From Antedon mediterranea (Eukaryota > Echinodermata > Crinoidea > Comatulida > Antedonidae): a stretch of DNA of 64,000 bases. The notes below the pieces were generated by a model. It worked only from the letters and a program-made list of their open reading frames with translations, made no database searches and was not told the DNA's origin. The stretch covers positions 23,931,201 to 23,995,200 of the forward strand of contig NC_092670.1 in NCBI RefSeq assembly GCF_964355755.1. The letters are read 5' to 3'. The first letter of the stretch is position 1; each line of letters begins with the position of its first letter. The position numbers and the translations under genes were made by a program. This document shows positions 11,801 through 23,386 of the stretch, piece after piece.

Positions 11801-14800
11801 TTCTTGGTAATAAGACCAGATTAAACTTTCAATCAGAAAGTCTGGGGTTTTTGATTTGCACAACTGCATGCACGCTATTCAGTAAGAGATTGCAAACACA
11901 CACAGCCCTGGGAAAATGAAACTGAAGATAAATTATAATGTTCTTTCTTGAATAAAAAATCTGTTTGTGTTTTATTCTGTTTTCAGTTGATTGAATTTTA
12001 TTTATTTACTTTTTTTTGTTTATAGAATTTGAAATGATTACGAGAACGGAAAAGCAAGTTCTTCCAACACCTCATCGAATTCACCATATGGTTGAAGACT
12101 TTCTGACAGACTTCTCTGCACCTCAAAGGTATGTCTCTTTCAGTTTTGGTATAACTGTAAGTGTAAGAGAAGGGATGTGAGAGGGAGGGTGAAGGCAAAG
12201 GAATTTGCCGAAGCTGTGGGCTTCATTAACACACAGTTTGGGTTTTAGAGGTAAAGGTTGCTCTTTAAACTTGCTAAAAAGATTTAATGATATATACCGT
12301 AAGACAAAAATTGTCAATTCACATACTCTACAGTAGGCCTAATTACTTACAAATTATCTTGTCCATAAACCTCTGTATTATACTACCCCCAATATAACAG
12401 GAAGGCAGTGCTTTAAGGTGAATGTTTTTGTTACGTGTATTTAGTTTTTTAAGCTGACTATAATTTATTTATCACTTGACACTGTACAAAATCTGTTAGG
12501 CAAATCTGTTTAAATACTGTACAACAAAACTTGTCAATGTTTAAGTTACAATCATTGCCCATCAGCAATACAAAATTATTTCTTTTAATTCTTTTGCCAT
12601 TCGTTAATACATACTTGTTTATCATTAGACAACCTGAGGCATTGAATTTGTCTTTATTTATAATATAAAAGTAAAATTGAATAGTCTCCGGCAGGTGTTC
12701 TTAAAGAAGATTTGTTTTGTAAGGATTGCTTTATATTACTGCACCTTCAAGCTAATGTGTTTATTATTCACGCCTTGATCAAACAAAAACAGTTTTAAAC
12801 ATAAACCTATCTTCTCTGCTTATATTAACTATTTTATTCTTTCGAAGAATTGATGTCATTTTGTAAGGTCAGAAGGATATCAATTACCTTTTTAGGAGGG
12901 GATAGCAAAAATATATCATTTTCTTTACATAATATCTGATATCAATTTTGTTTTCAAGATTCTGAGTTTAAATAATGAATATGATATGGATGTCGTGTTT
13001 ATGAAAGTAATATCTCATCAAGAATTCTATTTTCTTTAATAATATTTTGTAGAATTTTAATAGCAAACTTTCTTTTATGTATATTTTTTCAACACATCCA
13101 TCTGCAACAAAACCCGGACACCAGGGTTAACCAAAAAGGGTTCTCCTCCTTTAAAGTTAACACAATAGATGTAGTATATGCCCGTTTAGATATCATTAAT
13201 AATTCCACTTGCTGGATAAGCATATTCTGCGGCACATCTATACGGTAGTTATGCCACCTTTTATCCTGGGAGTTTAGTTCAACTTACAAAAGTGAAAAGA
13301 AGTTGAAAGCAACAGTTTCTTGTTACAGTACATAACATAGATCTTTACACGTTTCCACTTTCTCGTTTTTAAACATTTGTAACATGTCAACTGCCAAACA
13401 AATCGCATACTGAAGCATTTGTGTGTTTGGAACAGATACGTCATCAGGACAGTCTTTTGTCAAATGGTTGTCATTAGCCCTCATTAACCCTGATTTGATA
13501 CGTCAATTTGCAAAAAAAAAACACCAAAAAAACGCATTTAAAATATTTCTGATACTGCTTGCCCCTTGGATGATGCAGAACCATGTCACGCATGTAGCAC
13601 TTAATAACATGTGTGTACAACTTCTGTGTAAACGTGAGCAATCAAAACAAATGTGTTTGATGCAAATGAATCCTCTCGTTCCTAATTGATCCGTGTGTGA
13701 ATGCACATTTGCACTTAAACAGGAGCAGCTTTGAACCTCAATTGAAATGTTTCTATTTATGTTTTCTATTAAGTTGCAGTAACATTTTATATATCGTTTA
13801 CCAGACCGCTTATGATTCCTGGAATACATACATAGCTATGTTACACTACAGTATAAACGATTTCAACTTTACTAATATAATACTATATGTAAATCTTTAT
13901 ATGCAATTATGTTATTTCATAATATTTAATTTAATGTACCTTGAAGACATAGTCATGTGTATGTTAATGCTTTTATTACATTACTATAATTGTGTAGTAC
14001 AGTATGTATTTCAATTTTCATACATTGGGCTAAGTGGAATTGTTACCTTCTTTATAAGTATAAAGATGGGTGATGTAAAGAAAAATATAAAAAGCTATCT
14101 GTGAAAAAAAACGTTTATCAAATGAATGAATAACTATACATTATTGAAAGGTTTTGGGTAATAACCTGTAATTTTCCAGCTGTTTCTCGACTGTCATTAA
14201 AATAAAATTGAAGATTCTTCAACATAAAATTCACATCTAAGGTTTTCAAAATATGAACCCTTTGGCTTTTTGCGTTTATGTAATTTATCTTGTTCTATTC
14301 AAAGATTTGATAGTTTACAACATGTTAATATGTCTCCTATTCTAGCAGACTTCTAAAGCTTATCTCTAGGATATCACACTGCAGACAATTACGATTTAAT
14401 CAACTATTTACGTTTCTTACCTTAGGTCATGTTTGTTCGTACACTAACTTTGAATAATTGTTATCAATTTGTTTTTATTTTTAGGGTTTATAATCTTGTT
14501 AGTAATACTTAATCACCAAAGAAATACATTTCTGCTGTAGTAGTCACTGTATAGTCCTAATAAAACTGAGAGTCTTGTCACTCCGGCCATTGTCCTTTCC
14601 AAGTAGGCTGCTACATTCAAAACCAAAATGGCGATATTTTACCCGTTTCAAACTAAAGATAGTTTATAATTCTGTTCTTATTTTTGTATAATATTGGAAA
14701 CTTAAGATGAATATTATTACAAGATAAACAACTGATATGTTATTACGTACTGACATACTTGGCCACCTGCTACTGTAGAAGAAAAATGTATTATAGTTTA

Positions 14801-15997
14801 TTGTTGTTTAATTGTTAACACAAGGGGCCTACTGGAATTTTCTATTTATTTAATGGATAGCTATATAAAGATGACATTGGAGTTATAGCTGTTTTCATGA
14901 AGTTTTTGTAATTCACATCAAACCAAATTTGAAAAAAATGTATTAATTTATTTTTCTTTAAGAATCATCTAATAAAACGGCAAATCCCAATAGAGCTACT
15001 TAGTAGTTTTATCTGTTATAGCATTAACATGATTTTTAAGACACAACCATTCTGATAAGCTTTGACAAGAAAATAAAATCACTTACATAGATTTCCACAG
15101 GGGTAAAAATAGAATTAGTCCCTATAGTACATGAACGATAGAAGCTGTAATATTTTTTGAAATAACTAGTAGTAAAATTTATAATAAATAAGTAGTATCA
15201 CACAGTAGTGATAATACTTATTTCATCTAAATAGGACTACTGTTCTATTTTATAGCTAGACATTTAAATTGTGGAGTTAGTGTGAGATTTTTAATATTGT
15301 GTACTACTTTTTTCCACTGGTACGAATCCAGTGAATTTAAGACGCGCGCTCTCCCTTTTGACATCTATTTTGACAAATTATTAATATTTACCGGTACCGT
15401 ATGTTAGTTCTCCTATTCCTGCAGGTTCCTACCAAGGGAGTTTCTATAAAATTTTCCCATTCCATGTCCAATGGTATATCAAGCAAAGACCCAATGTTGG
15501 ATCAACTTCTCCGCTTTTACGGGTTCCCTAATATTTAGCGTTTGCCATTAGAGGGTGTATAAATCTCAATAGAAAAGACTGCACTATAAAAATATATCGC
15601 TACATAATGCATATAAAACCATTGAGGCCCTCCATGATAAAACCAAGTAAAAATGTAAGATACTTCTTTTTATGAAACTTTGCAAGATTTTATTAGATAC
15701 GATAAATTGTTCTTCACATAAACTGCACTCACATTAGTCATTTTAAAGCAATATATCAAAATAAATGTGTATGGTTTTTACTTGTAATCATAAAAATACG
15801 GTCAATATAGCTTTTAATCAATCATACCTGATATATTTTTAAATTCCAAAATTACAGATTTTCTGTATATGTACTGTATAGTACAGTATGTACCGAATTT
15901 TTTTCTTAATGATTTTTTTTTGTGGAAAGATCTATAGAAATGACAAAACTAAAAATAACTTACTGAAATAATAAATGGGAATAAAAAATTAATAATG

Positions 15998-16033
<36 letters not shown>

Positions 16034-16345
16034 TCAGTATATATTTTGCACTGAATATGTACAATATATTTGCACTGAATATGTACAATATCTACATCTA
16101 TATTTTATATTAATTATCCTCTATCTTTTTTCAGCCACATTTTACCTCTTCGTCGATTCCTTGAGAATTGTATGGGTCAAGATATTCGCTATTTCTTTGA
16201 TGATTTTTGTTTTAAGAGCGCGTTAATGTACACCGAAGTGCCACTCATGTGTAAGCAGTACTACATGAAAGGTCAGGGGTTACCAGGAACAAAATCATTA
16301 ATGCTACGCAAGAAACTGTTATGCGGGGATGAAATGAGATGTTAG
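5891..16345 (+). CDS. FOXRED2: FAD-dependent oxidoreductase domain-containing protein 2 (ERFAD-like), 10 coding exons
   Basis: Coding exons are 5891-6216, 6760-6945, 7168-7419, 7757-8044, 8238-8389, 8618-8783, 10177-10301, 10529-10639, 12026-12128 and 16135-16345. All introns are GT/AG, and the exons sum to 1920 bases, in frame, giving 639 residues (human FOXRED2 is somewhat longer, about 684). Residues 1-22 look like a cleaved signal peptide (hydrophobic F-F-I-L-V-I-I). An FAD-binding GAGPSG follows at about 34-39, and a second nucleotide-binding motif GRGNSA, typical of flavin monooxygenase-like enzymes, is at about 215-220. Several N-x-T/S sequons (NYT, NHT) fit a lumenal ER protein. In vertebrates this flavoprotein works with OS-9, SEL1L and ERdj5 in ER-associated degradation, probably supplying reducing power for disulfide reduction. 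The ATG was chosen because it starts the signal peptide. Odd point: the C-terminus reads GDEMRC and has no KDEL-like retrieval signal, unlike the KEEL end I know for the human protein. A second, nearly identical last exon lies at 1394-1604. Confidence 0.92.
8811..9701. mobile_element. TIR element of about 890 bp in FOXRED2 intron 6
   Basis: The left end AAAGGCCTTTTCACACAGAA (8811-8830), followed by CGGCAATATTGCGGTAA, is mirrored at the right end by TTACCGCAATATTACCG and CTCTGTGTGAAAGGGGCTT (to 9701). A second internal pair around 8880-8940 and 9530-9660 repeats the TTCACACAGA and GTAATATTACCG motifs, so the element is compound or internally palindromic. There is no transposase frame, so it is non-autonomous. 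It sits between exons 6 and 7 and should be spliced out. Confidence 0.65.
11160..11231. mobile_element. Shortened copy of the 1771-2168 TIR element
   Basis: It begins AAGCTCTGTCTACA and ends TAGTGTTGACAGAGCTTT, matching both ends of the element at 1771-2168 but lacking nearly all of the interior. It lies in FOXRED2 intron 8. Confidence 0.6.
11315..11395 (+). repeat. Partial copy of a dispersed ~270-bp repeat
   Basis: The stretch around CTTTTATTAAAACTACAAAA followed by TCATGTTTTTAATACAATAC resembles the 3' third of the repeats at 47604-47875 and 54908-55177. It lies in FOXRED2 intron 8. Confidence 0.45.
11473..11523. repeat. 51-bp palindromic micro-insertion with flanking direct repeat
   Basis: CATGGAGGAAAAAAATATTA on the left is mirrored by AATATTATTTTTTCCTCCATG's complement on the right, making an almost complete palindrome. 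The same octamer, GCTACAGT, occurs immediately to the left (11465-11472) and at the right border (11523-11530, sharing one base with the palindrome). This is what a tiny foldback insertion with a 7-8 bp target-site duplication would leave. Confidence 0.6.
12129..16134 (+). other. FOXRED2 intron 9 (4.0 kb); no nested gene seen
   Basis: This is the longest intron of the gene, from GTATGT at 12129 to TTTTTTCAG ending at 16134. Open frames inside it (for example 13423-13689 and 13697-14104) are AT-rich and hydrophobic without recognisable domains, so I treat them as chance. The acceptor region is preceded by a TA microsatellite at about 16001-16030 and two copies of GCACTGAATATGTACAATAT (about 16049-16090). 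Confidence 0.6.
16001..16030. repeat. (TA)n microsatellite
   Basis: An uninterrupted TA run of about 30 bases lies roughly 100 bases before the acceptor of FOXRED2 exon 10. Confidence 0.9.
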
Positions 16346-16535
16346 CGTTAGCAAACATAAAGGGATTGAATGTTGGTTCAATTAATTTTGAAGTGTCGAT
16401 ACACTTGCACTAGTGTACAATTATAAATCTAAGGCCAGTTTGTTTTTTATTTTATAGTTTATTATTATTTATTTATATGGATGATGACTTCTGTCCAAAG
16501 TAAATTTAACTTGATATTCACCAATTAAAACAAGT

Positions 16536-17190
16536 AACCAGGTTTATCTGAAACATAGTACAATAAGTAACCAGGTTTACCTGAAACCTAGCACATTACT
16601 TAACCAGGTTTATCTGTAACATAGCACATTACTTAACCATGTTTATCTGAAACATAGTGCAATAAGTAACCAGGTTTACCTGAAACATAGCACATTACTA
16701 TAAACCAGGTTTATCTGTAACATAGCACATTACTTAACCAGGTTTATCTGAAACATAGTACAATAAGTAACCAGGTTTACCTGAAACCTAGCACATTACT
16801 TAACCAGGTTTATCTGTAACATAGCACATTACTTAACCATGTTTATCTGAAACATAGTACAATAAGTAACCAGGTTTACCTGAAACATAGTACATTACTT
16901 AACCAGGTTTATCTGTAATATAGCACATTACTTAACCAGGTTTATCTGAAACATTGTACAATAAGTAACCAGGTTTACCTGAAACCTAGCACATTACTTA
17001 ACCAGGTTTATCTGTAACATAGCACATTACTAATAACCAAGTTTACCTGAAACATAGCACATTACTGAACCAGGTTTATCTGTAACATAGCACATTACTT
17101 AACCAGGTTTATTTGAAACATAGCACATTACTTAACCAGGTTTATCTGTAACATAGCACATTAAGTATTAACCAGGTTTATCATAGCACA
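16536..17190. repeat. 33-bp minisatellite, about 20 units
   Basis: The unit starts AACCAGGTTTATCTGAAACA and continues TAGCACATTACTT. About 20 copies follow each other, with more decayed copies trailing to about 17460. Variants (TATCTG/TACCTG, GAAAC/GTAAC, GCACATTACTT/GTACAATAAGT) alternate in a partly regular order, so blocks of several units were amplified together. The array starts about 190 bases after the FOXRED2 stop codon and could be in its 3' UTR if polyadenylation is distal. TACCTG-type units contain CAGGTTTACCTG, an inverted pair of E-box-like half sites. Confidence 0.92.
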
Positions 17191-17963
17191 AGTAACTGGA
17201 GTTATCAGAAAACATTGCACAAGTAAACTAGGTTTATCTGAAACATAGCAGAATTGACAAAGTTTATCTAAATAAAATCATAGCACAGTATGTAGCCAGT
17301 TTCATCTGAAACATATCAGAGTTATCTTTCTCAAGGTTTATCTAAAATTTAAAACATAAAATAAGTAGCCATGTTTGTGAAACTTGAAAAAAAAAATTGG
17401 CCTATAACTAGCTACTGTAGGTTTATCTGAATTAAAAAAATAGCATAAGTAACTAGGAAATCTGTCAAAAAACAGTATGAATTCCTTTACTATTGGAAGT
17501 TATTCTTTATTGTATTTTTTATACAATATATGTCAATGCTAATGAAATATTTCTGAGAATTCATTCAATCTTATGAATTGAATGGAAGGAAAAGAGACAT
17601 TTAGGCGAGATAGTTACTTTTTCATCTTTAATAGTTTAATTGATTGGTTGATATTTTAAATCATGGTTAAAAACATTTTTTTTAAATGCAGAAACCATGT
17701 AGTGAGATGGATTAATTGATTTGTTTTCCTTGCTGTTTTGGTTGAATGTGTTCATGTTTCAATTTTTACGAAGACATGTGTTAATGTATAGCTTGCTTAA
17801 TAGGCCCACAGCAGTTGTTTCTAAAAGCAAAACCATGTGAGATAGCGTTTAATGATTTTTTCTCCTTGCTGTCCTCTGAGATATAAAAGGTCAAAATAAA
17901 TATTATAAACTTCATAGAAGTTGCTTTAAAGTGTGTGATTGCTTAGCAGTTCATGACTCCGTA

Positions 17964-18390
17964 TTGACACTGTTTCTACACTGTGAAAATGTCTTTACTA
18001 TGCTCAGTACGCGTATCTGTTAAAGAAACACCATCTTTACAAAGTGACACTGTCTGTAAACAGTATGACATTGCCTGTACGCAGTGTGACACTGATTTTG
18101 CCTGTCTGACTGTCCATACACAGTGTGACACTGGCTCTACACAGAATGCTACACTGTCTCTACGTAGTGACGTGACACTGTCTCTACGCATTGTGACACA
18201 GTCTTAATGCAGAATGGAACAATGTCTACTCGGAGAGTGACACAGTATCTACGCAATGTGACACTGTCTCTATTTAATGTGACACTGCCTCTAAGCTGTG
18301 TGTGACAGTAACTGTATGCATTGTGACACTGTCTCTATGCTGAGTCTGATACTGGCTTTATGCATTGTACCACTGTCTATATACGCAGTC
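17964..18390. repeat. ~21-bp minisatellite, about 19 degenerate units
   Basis: The unit is approximately TGACACTGTCTCTACGCAGTG with frequent substitutions and a few 2-4 base insertions. Because 21 is divisible by three, parts of the array stay open on both strands (17983-18207 plus, 17976-18191 minus). Those frames are by-products of the repeat, not genes. Confidence 0.9.
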
Positions 18391-20318
18391 GTCATTTATG
18401 ATGAAGGTAAAAGCATACATTTATGGTCGAATTTATTGGTTTAAAATACCTCGAATTCGTTTCAGAGTAAGATCCGATCAAATACCATCAACCTTGTATA
18501 AGGTACATATTTTTAGAATCTATAATTGTATGTTTATAAAACCCTCTGGTAAGTTGTACAATATTTTATGATGATATTTATATAGTTATTTGACTTATCG
18601 CAGTGTTTGTTATGGTGTTGAACTGCTTTCTTTTGAGAACTAAACATAACTTGATGTTAAGTGTAGTATTTTTGAAAGACTACTGTTGTTCTTGTCTTTG
18701 GATCCAGAACACTGTTTGACATTAGGCTCCATTTGTTGCCAAATCAGATAAATGTTGTGTAAAAGATGGATAATGCGCCAGTCCATGTTTTTAAATCACT
18801 GATAACAGATTTTTCAATTAAATGAAAATTCTTGGAAATTGCAGTCAGTGGTATTAATCAAAGTCAGTCATTGTTTATCATTGATGATAATATCCTATAG
18901 AACAGTGTTCCTGGAAAATTAACAAGAAGAGAATTAAAAAAAAAAAAACAAGAATGTCAAAGAACATTATCGCCCACTACACAAAGTAAATTGAAAGTAT
19001 TAAATCCGGTCTTGGTGGTAAATTAAATGCATAATATAGAAACAATGTTTACATACAAACACAATGTTTTTTATTGATTCATGATTAAGGAAATGTGATT
19101 AGAAATTAATACCTAAAACAATATAATTTATATTTTTAAATAGGATCATTGTTGAATTCTTTAATAATAAGCCTAAATTATTATTTAAAACTTAATATTT
19201 TATTACAATTACTTCTTGAGCCCCTAATGCACTGTCTCAGAATGCCACAAGGCTTTCAAACCAGCCGCGCGGTGCATTCAAATAATCGTTTTTTTAGTTC
19301 CTATTTACATATTTCCCCTTTCCATAATTATTTTCTACACAGTTTGTTTCACAATTTATTTTTGTTACAAAAATAATAGTGTAGGCCTACAAACAACCGA
19401 CTGAGATTAGTGTGAGCAATTCAACCCACGTATTCTGAGGGTGGACACAGTGTAGGCCTAATATTTTTATTTCTATTATGATAAAGAAGCGACGTAAAAG
19501 CTGATATATCCCTAAACGGATTGTGGTTAAAATATATTAATGCGGTTCAGAATAATACATCTAGTAATTTATCATGGGTATATTTCACTCTGTTTAAATC
19601 GACAAGCGCAGTATCTATATATAAATTTACGTAAGGCCAAAATACGGTAAATCGCGCGTTATTTCTAGAATGTTTACTCGATGGTATATAAAGTTAGTTA
19701 GAATCTCGGTACTGATTTTAACCAGCTGATGTAACCATGTTTACTAATTAAATTGCGTTAGATAATTAGTAATTGACGATTAAAATGAATTTGGGTTCAA
19801 CGATTTGCCCCAAATAGGGGTGTTTTCCGATCGTGGTATACACTGTCTTATGGATGTCTTCATGAAAAATACCTGCACACAATAATACGAGGATGCTTTG
19901 CATTTTCCTATCTCCTCCTACGATAATTGTTTTTAATAGCTGAAAACCGGTTGAACAGTTCGAGTACAGTATCATAATGTTGAAGACAGGCCGATTTTCT
20001 TTAAAAAATACTATTTTGATAGATTTAATATACGTTTATACAAATGTATTGATTTGCGATGAATGGAACATTCCAATCTCTCAGACTCCCAGTTTGTAGG
20101 TAAATTTATGAGTCCTTGGTTTAACACAAGTAGGTAAATTTATGGGCCCTTGGAGAATAAAACTTATATAGTATTGCAATACTGTACTTTGAGAATATTG
20201 TAAATACTGTACGTATTAACCATTTTTGGTCGCCATTTTAATCGCAATTGTCTTACTGTGAATGTGGTTTCTGTTAGATATATAAACAAAATATACAAAA
20301 AACATGTATTACTGTGAC
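18391..20318. other. Intergenic; no gene seen
   Basis: No recognisable coding sequence was found. Near the end there is a short direct repeat (GTAGGTAAATTTATG at about 20097 and again about 34 bases later). Confidence 0.5.
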
Positions 20319-20444
20319 TGTGGGTAGATTTTTAGTCCGGAAGTGCTGGGTGACGCCGCACTACATAACATCAGGGAAAATAACATCAAATAGTCTTTTT
20401 CCACACTTTATTTGTTTCCAAATATTTATGTGTAGGTTTTAAGG

Positions 20445-21447
20445 ATGTGTTTGGGAAGGTGTAGAAAGTCTTTAAACACAGGAAGTTTAAATGTTCGCGG
20501 TATTAGAAGCGATTTTCAGAAACGAGAACTAGCCAGCGATGCAGCTAAATACAAGCTTGACATTCTCGGGGTCCAATCGCACCACCTGGCGGGTAGCGAT
20601 GTCATTCAAATCAGGCCTGACGATAACAAAGGCAGATATGATTTCTTCTACACTGGACCCGCAAACAACACAAGACATGGCGTTGGAATTCTAGTTGAGA
20701 GCAGTTTTAAAGCAGAATTTAAGGAAATATCGGAGAGAGTAATTACAGCCCGAATCAACATAGAAAGTAGAGGAGGTAAGCCTGGGTCGAGGCGTAGGCC
20801 AAAACCCAGGAATGTACTTTTCGTATACGCATATGCACCTACTTTAGAACATAGTGAACAACAACCTTGGGATAGAGATAGGTTCTATGACGAAGTACAA
20901 GAAGCATTAAATGAAGCAAAAAACAGAGATATCTTAATATTAGCTGGAGATATGAAGGCAAAAACGGGGGATAGCCATCATGATTACCCACAATGTGTAG
21001 GAAGATATGGTAAAGGAAAAACGAACAATAATGGAACACAGCTAGTTGAATGTGCACTAAGAAATAATCTAGTACTAACAAATACCATGTTTAAACATAA
21101 GATGTCACATAGGACTACGTGGGAATGCCCGCAGAGACGCGATCAGCATAACGATCAGAAGAGTGGAGAGATCAGACGATTACGATTACATTCTAGTTAA
21201 GAATTCACACATGAAGCTAGTCACTAACGCAAGAGCATACAGTGGTACGAGAACATACACTGATCATAGATTAGTCAAGACAACTTTAACACTACAATGG
21301 TATAAATTAAATAGTAACGCTAAGAAAACCAAACAAATAGATGTGTCAAAACTTCAAGCACAACAAAACAGACAAACATATCAAAGAGAGGTATCGAGAT
21401 GTATACAATCTGTAAACATCCAGGACCTGGAACCACAAGAGAAATAG
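20445..21447 (+). pseudogene. LINE endonuclease domain, frameshifted
   Basis: It reads from ATG at 20445 in one frame to about 21170, then continues in another frame to a TAG at 21445-21447. Recognisable exonuclease/endonuclease/phosphatase landmarks are S-L-N-V-R-G near the start, D-I-L-G-V-Q, R-H-G-V-G-I-L, an A-G-D-M-K-A-K-T-G box, and T-D-H-R-L-V (the SDH-type box) after the frameshift. Two usually catalytic positions look altered. The expected Glu after V-Q is Ser, and the Asn of the GDxN box is Lys. This suggests loss of nicking activity even apart from the frameshift. Confidence 0.8.
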
Positions 21448-23369
21448 ACCAAATTAACGACAGTCTTTCAGAATGTAGCATTGGAAGTGGTTGGTTACAG
21501 GAAAGCAAAGTCTAAATCAAACAATAAATATATACAAGAGTTATCGAAGAAGCAGAAACAGTTGAGGTGCGACATAAATTCATCAAATGACAAATCAAAG
21601 AAAACAAAACTTAGGAAAGAAAGAAATCAAATCATAAAGAATATTCATACTGAACTTAATAAAGAAAAAGAAGACACACTAAAAGAAAAGATAGCTGAAA
21701 TTGAAAAATTCAAAGATGACTCAACAAGAATGTACCAAGCAGTAAAAAACCTAAAACTTAACGAAAATAAAAGACTTGTGGTAGAAACAGAGTTCGGTAT
21801 AACAACAAACGAAGAAGAGCAGGTAGAAATAATTACCAATTTCTTTGAAAACGTCTATCACAAATCACAAGAAAAACCTATAAACGAAAACATTAAACCT
21901 ATTGAAATGAAGTCTCCCTTTACAGGTGATGAAGTTGCCAAAGCAGCGAAATGCTTAAAAAATAATAAAAGCCCAGGAAGTGACCAAGTATACTCTGAAA
22001 TGGTAAAATATGCACCTATAGAAGTTTTTAACCACATAGCAGAAATATATAACCAAACAGCTAAAACAGGAAACATACCTAAAGAAATCAACGAAGGCAT
22101 ATTGCATCCAATACCGAAACCAGGCAAGAAAAAAGGTCCACCAAAAAACATCCGACCCATCATCCTACTGTCGGTTCTTAGGAAAATGCTAGCAATATGT
22201 TTACTAAATAGGATAAACGACAGATTAGATGAACATGTCCCTGTAACACAGGCCGAGTATCGCAGAGGACGAAGCACTACCGAACATACATGCAAAATGT
22301 TAGCAGAAAAGGCAATTACGTCATCTAACTACGAAATAATATTACTACTACTTGACATGACCAGTGCATTTGACACGGTGCGGAGGAATACTCTATTCGA
22401 CATATATTACAAGATGATGAACTACACATGTTGAAAGTTTTGATAAACAATGTAAAATTAAGCGTTCGAATTGGAAAACAGACAGGAAAATTGTTTACTA
22501 CTACACTAGGAGTACCACAAGGTGACTGTATGTCTCCGATACTGTTCACACTATACCTAGCAAAGGCACTCGAATCAGCAAACACAACACCACTACCCCT
22601 ACAACAGATTAATATCCAGATGCAGTATGCAGATGACATTTCATTTATTAGCGACTCAAAAGAACACATAACTAAAATAAAGAAATATGTAACAGAGAAA
22701 TTAGCAGAATTCAATCTAAAGATAAACGAAAGTAAAACAGAAGACTACCTAATAGGAAGAAACACCGATAGTAAATGGGAAGAATGCAAATACCTCGGTA
22801 GTAACTTGGACACAGAAAAAGACATCAAAAGAAGAAAATCACTATAGCAGCTATCGCATATAACAAGCTGAAGTCGTCGCTAGAACACAAAACGATGTCT
22901 ATAGACGTGAAATCCCGTTTGTTTGACGCATACATAGCAAGTATTTTCTTATAATAACAGTGAACTCTGGGTACTAAACACAAAATTACAAGAGAGTATA
23001 GATATATATCACAGGAAAATGTTGCGAAATATGATAGATATTAAATTAACAGATAGAGTGTGTAACACGAAAATATACGAGATAACAAAACAAGAAGAAT
23101 GGAGTAAAAGAATTAAAGGAATGAGACTAAAATGGTATGGACACATAATTAGATTACCGGATGATACCCCAATCAAACAAACAATGAAGGAAACTAACAG
23201 GAAAGTAAAACGACCCGTAGGAAGACCAAGAAATAACTGGATGAATCAAATAAAGAAAGACTTACAAGGACTAGTAGACACTAACACAATAACAAACCAT
23301 CCTGCCATAAACAGAAAAAAATGGAAACAAATTGTGGAAAGCGTAATGTCGGAAGACGGAAAACGTTAG
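21448..23369 (+). pseudogene. LINE reverse transcriptase domain, frameshifted
   Basis: The same frame resumes after the TAG and runs to 22434, shifts to 22428-22847, shifts again through about 22848-22955, and finally returns at 22956-23369. Reverse transcriptase blocks are visible in order: K-N-N-K-S-P-G-S-D, I-P-K-P-G then N-I-R-P-I, the palm D-M-T-S-A-F-D, G-V-P-Q-G-D, and the catalytic Y-A-D-D at about 22628-22639. The C-terminal part (W-Y-G-H-I-I-R-L-P, G-R-P-R-N-N-W) is the usual tail of this family. A lysine-rich, probably coiled region (about 21500-21780) links it to the endonuclease. The frame breaks make it non-functional as one protein. Confidence 0.85.
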
Positions 23370-23386
23370 CAACATGTGGGTAGATT

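Larger units (their letters stand above)
20331..23374 (+). mobile_element. Near full-length RTE-like LINE with 12-bp target-site duplication
   Basis: TGTGGGTAGATT occurs at 20319-20330 and again at 23375-23386, directly flanking the element. The body of about 3.04 kb carries an apurinic-type endonuclease followed by a reverse transcriptase. The 3' end lies only about five bases after the last stop, with almost no 3' UTR and no poly-A. Size, gene order and the short 3' end suit an RTE-type element; the endonuclease resembles proteins often annotated as craniofacial development protein 2-like. The coding region is interrupted by at least four frameshifts or stops, so it is dead as read. Confidence 0.85.

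Noticed and set aside
13423-14104. Open frames of 88 and 135 codons inside FOXRED2 intron 9
   Set aside because: AT-rich, cysteine/tyrosine/phenylalanine-biased chance frames without a known motif. Both are on the sense strand between well-supported exons.
17976-18207. Opposite-strand open frames of 71 and 74 codons
   Set aside because: They are by-products of the 21-bp tandem repeat, whose unit length is a multiple of three.
21645-22714. Minus-strand open frames up to 145 codons within the first LINE
   Set aside because: They are antisense shadows of the reverse transcriptase reading frame, which has clear motifs on the plus strand.
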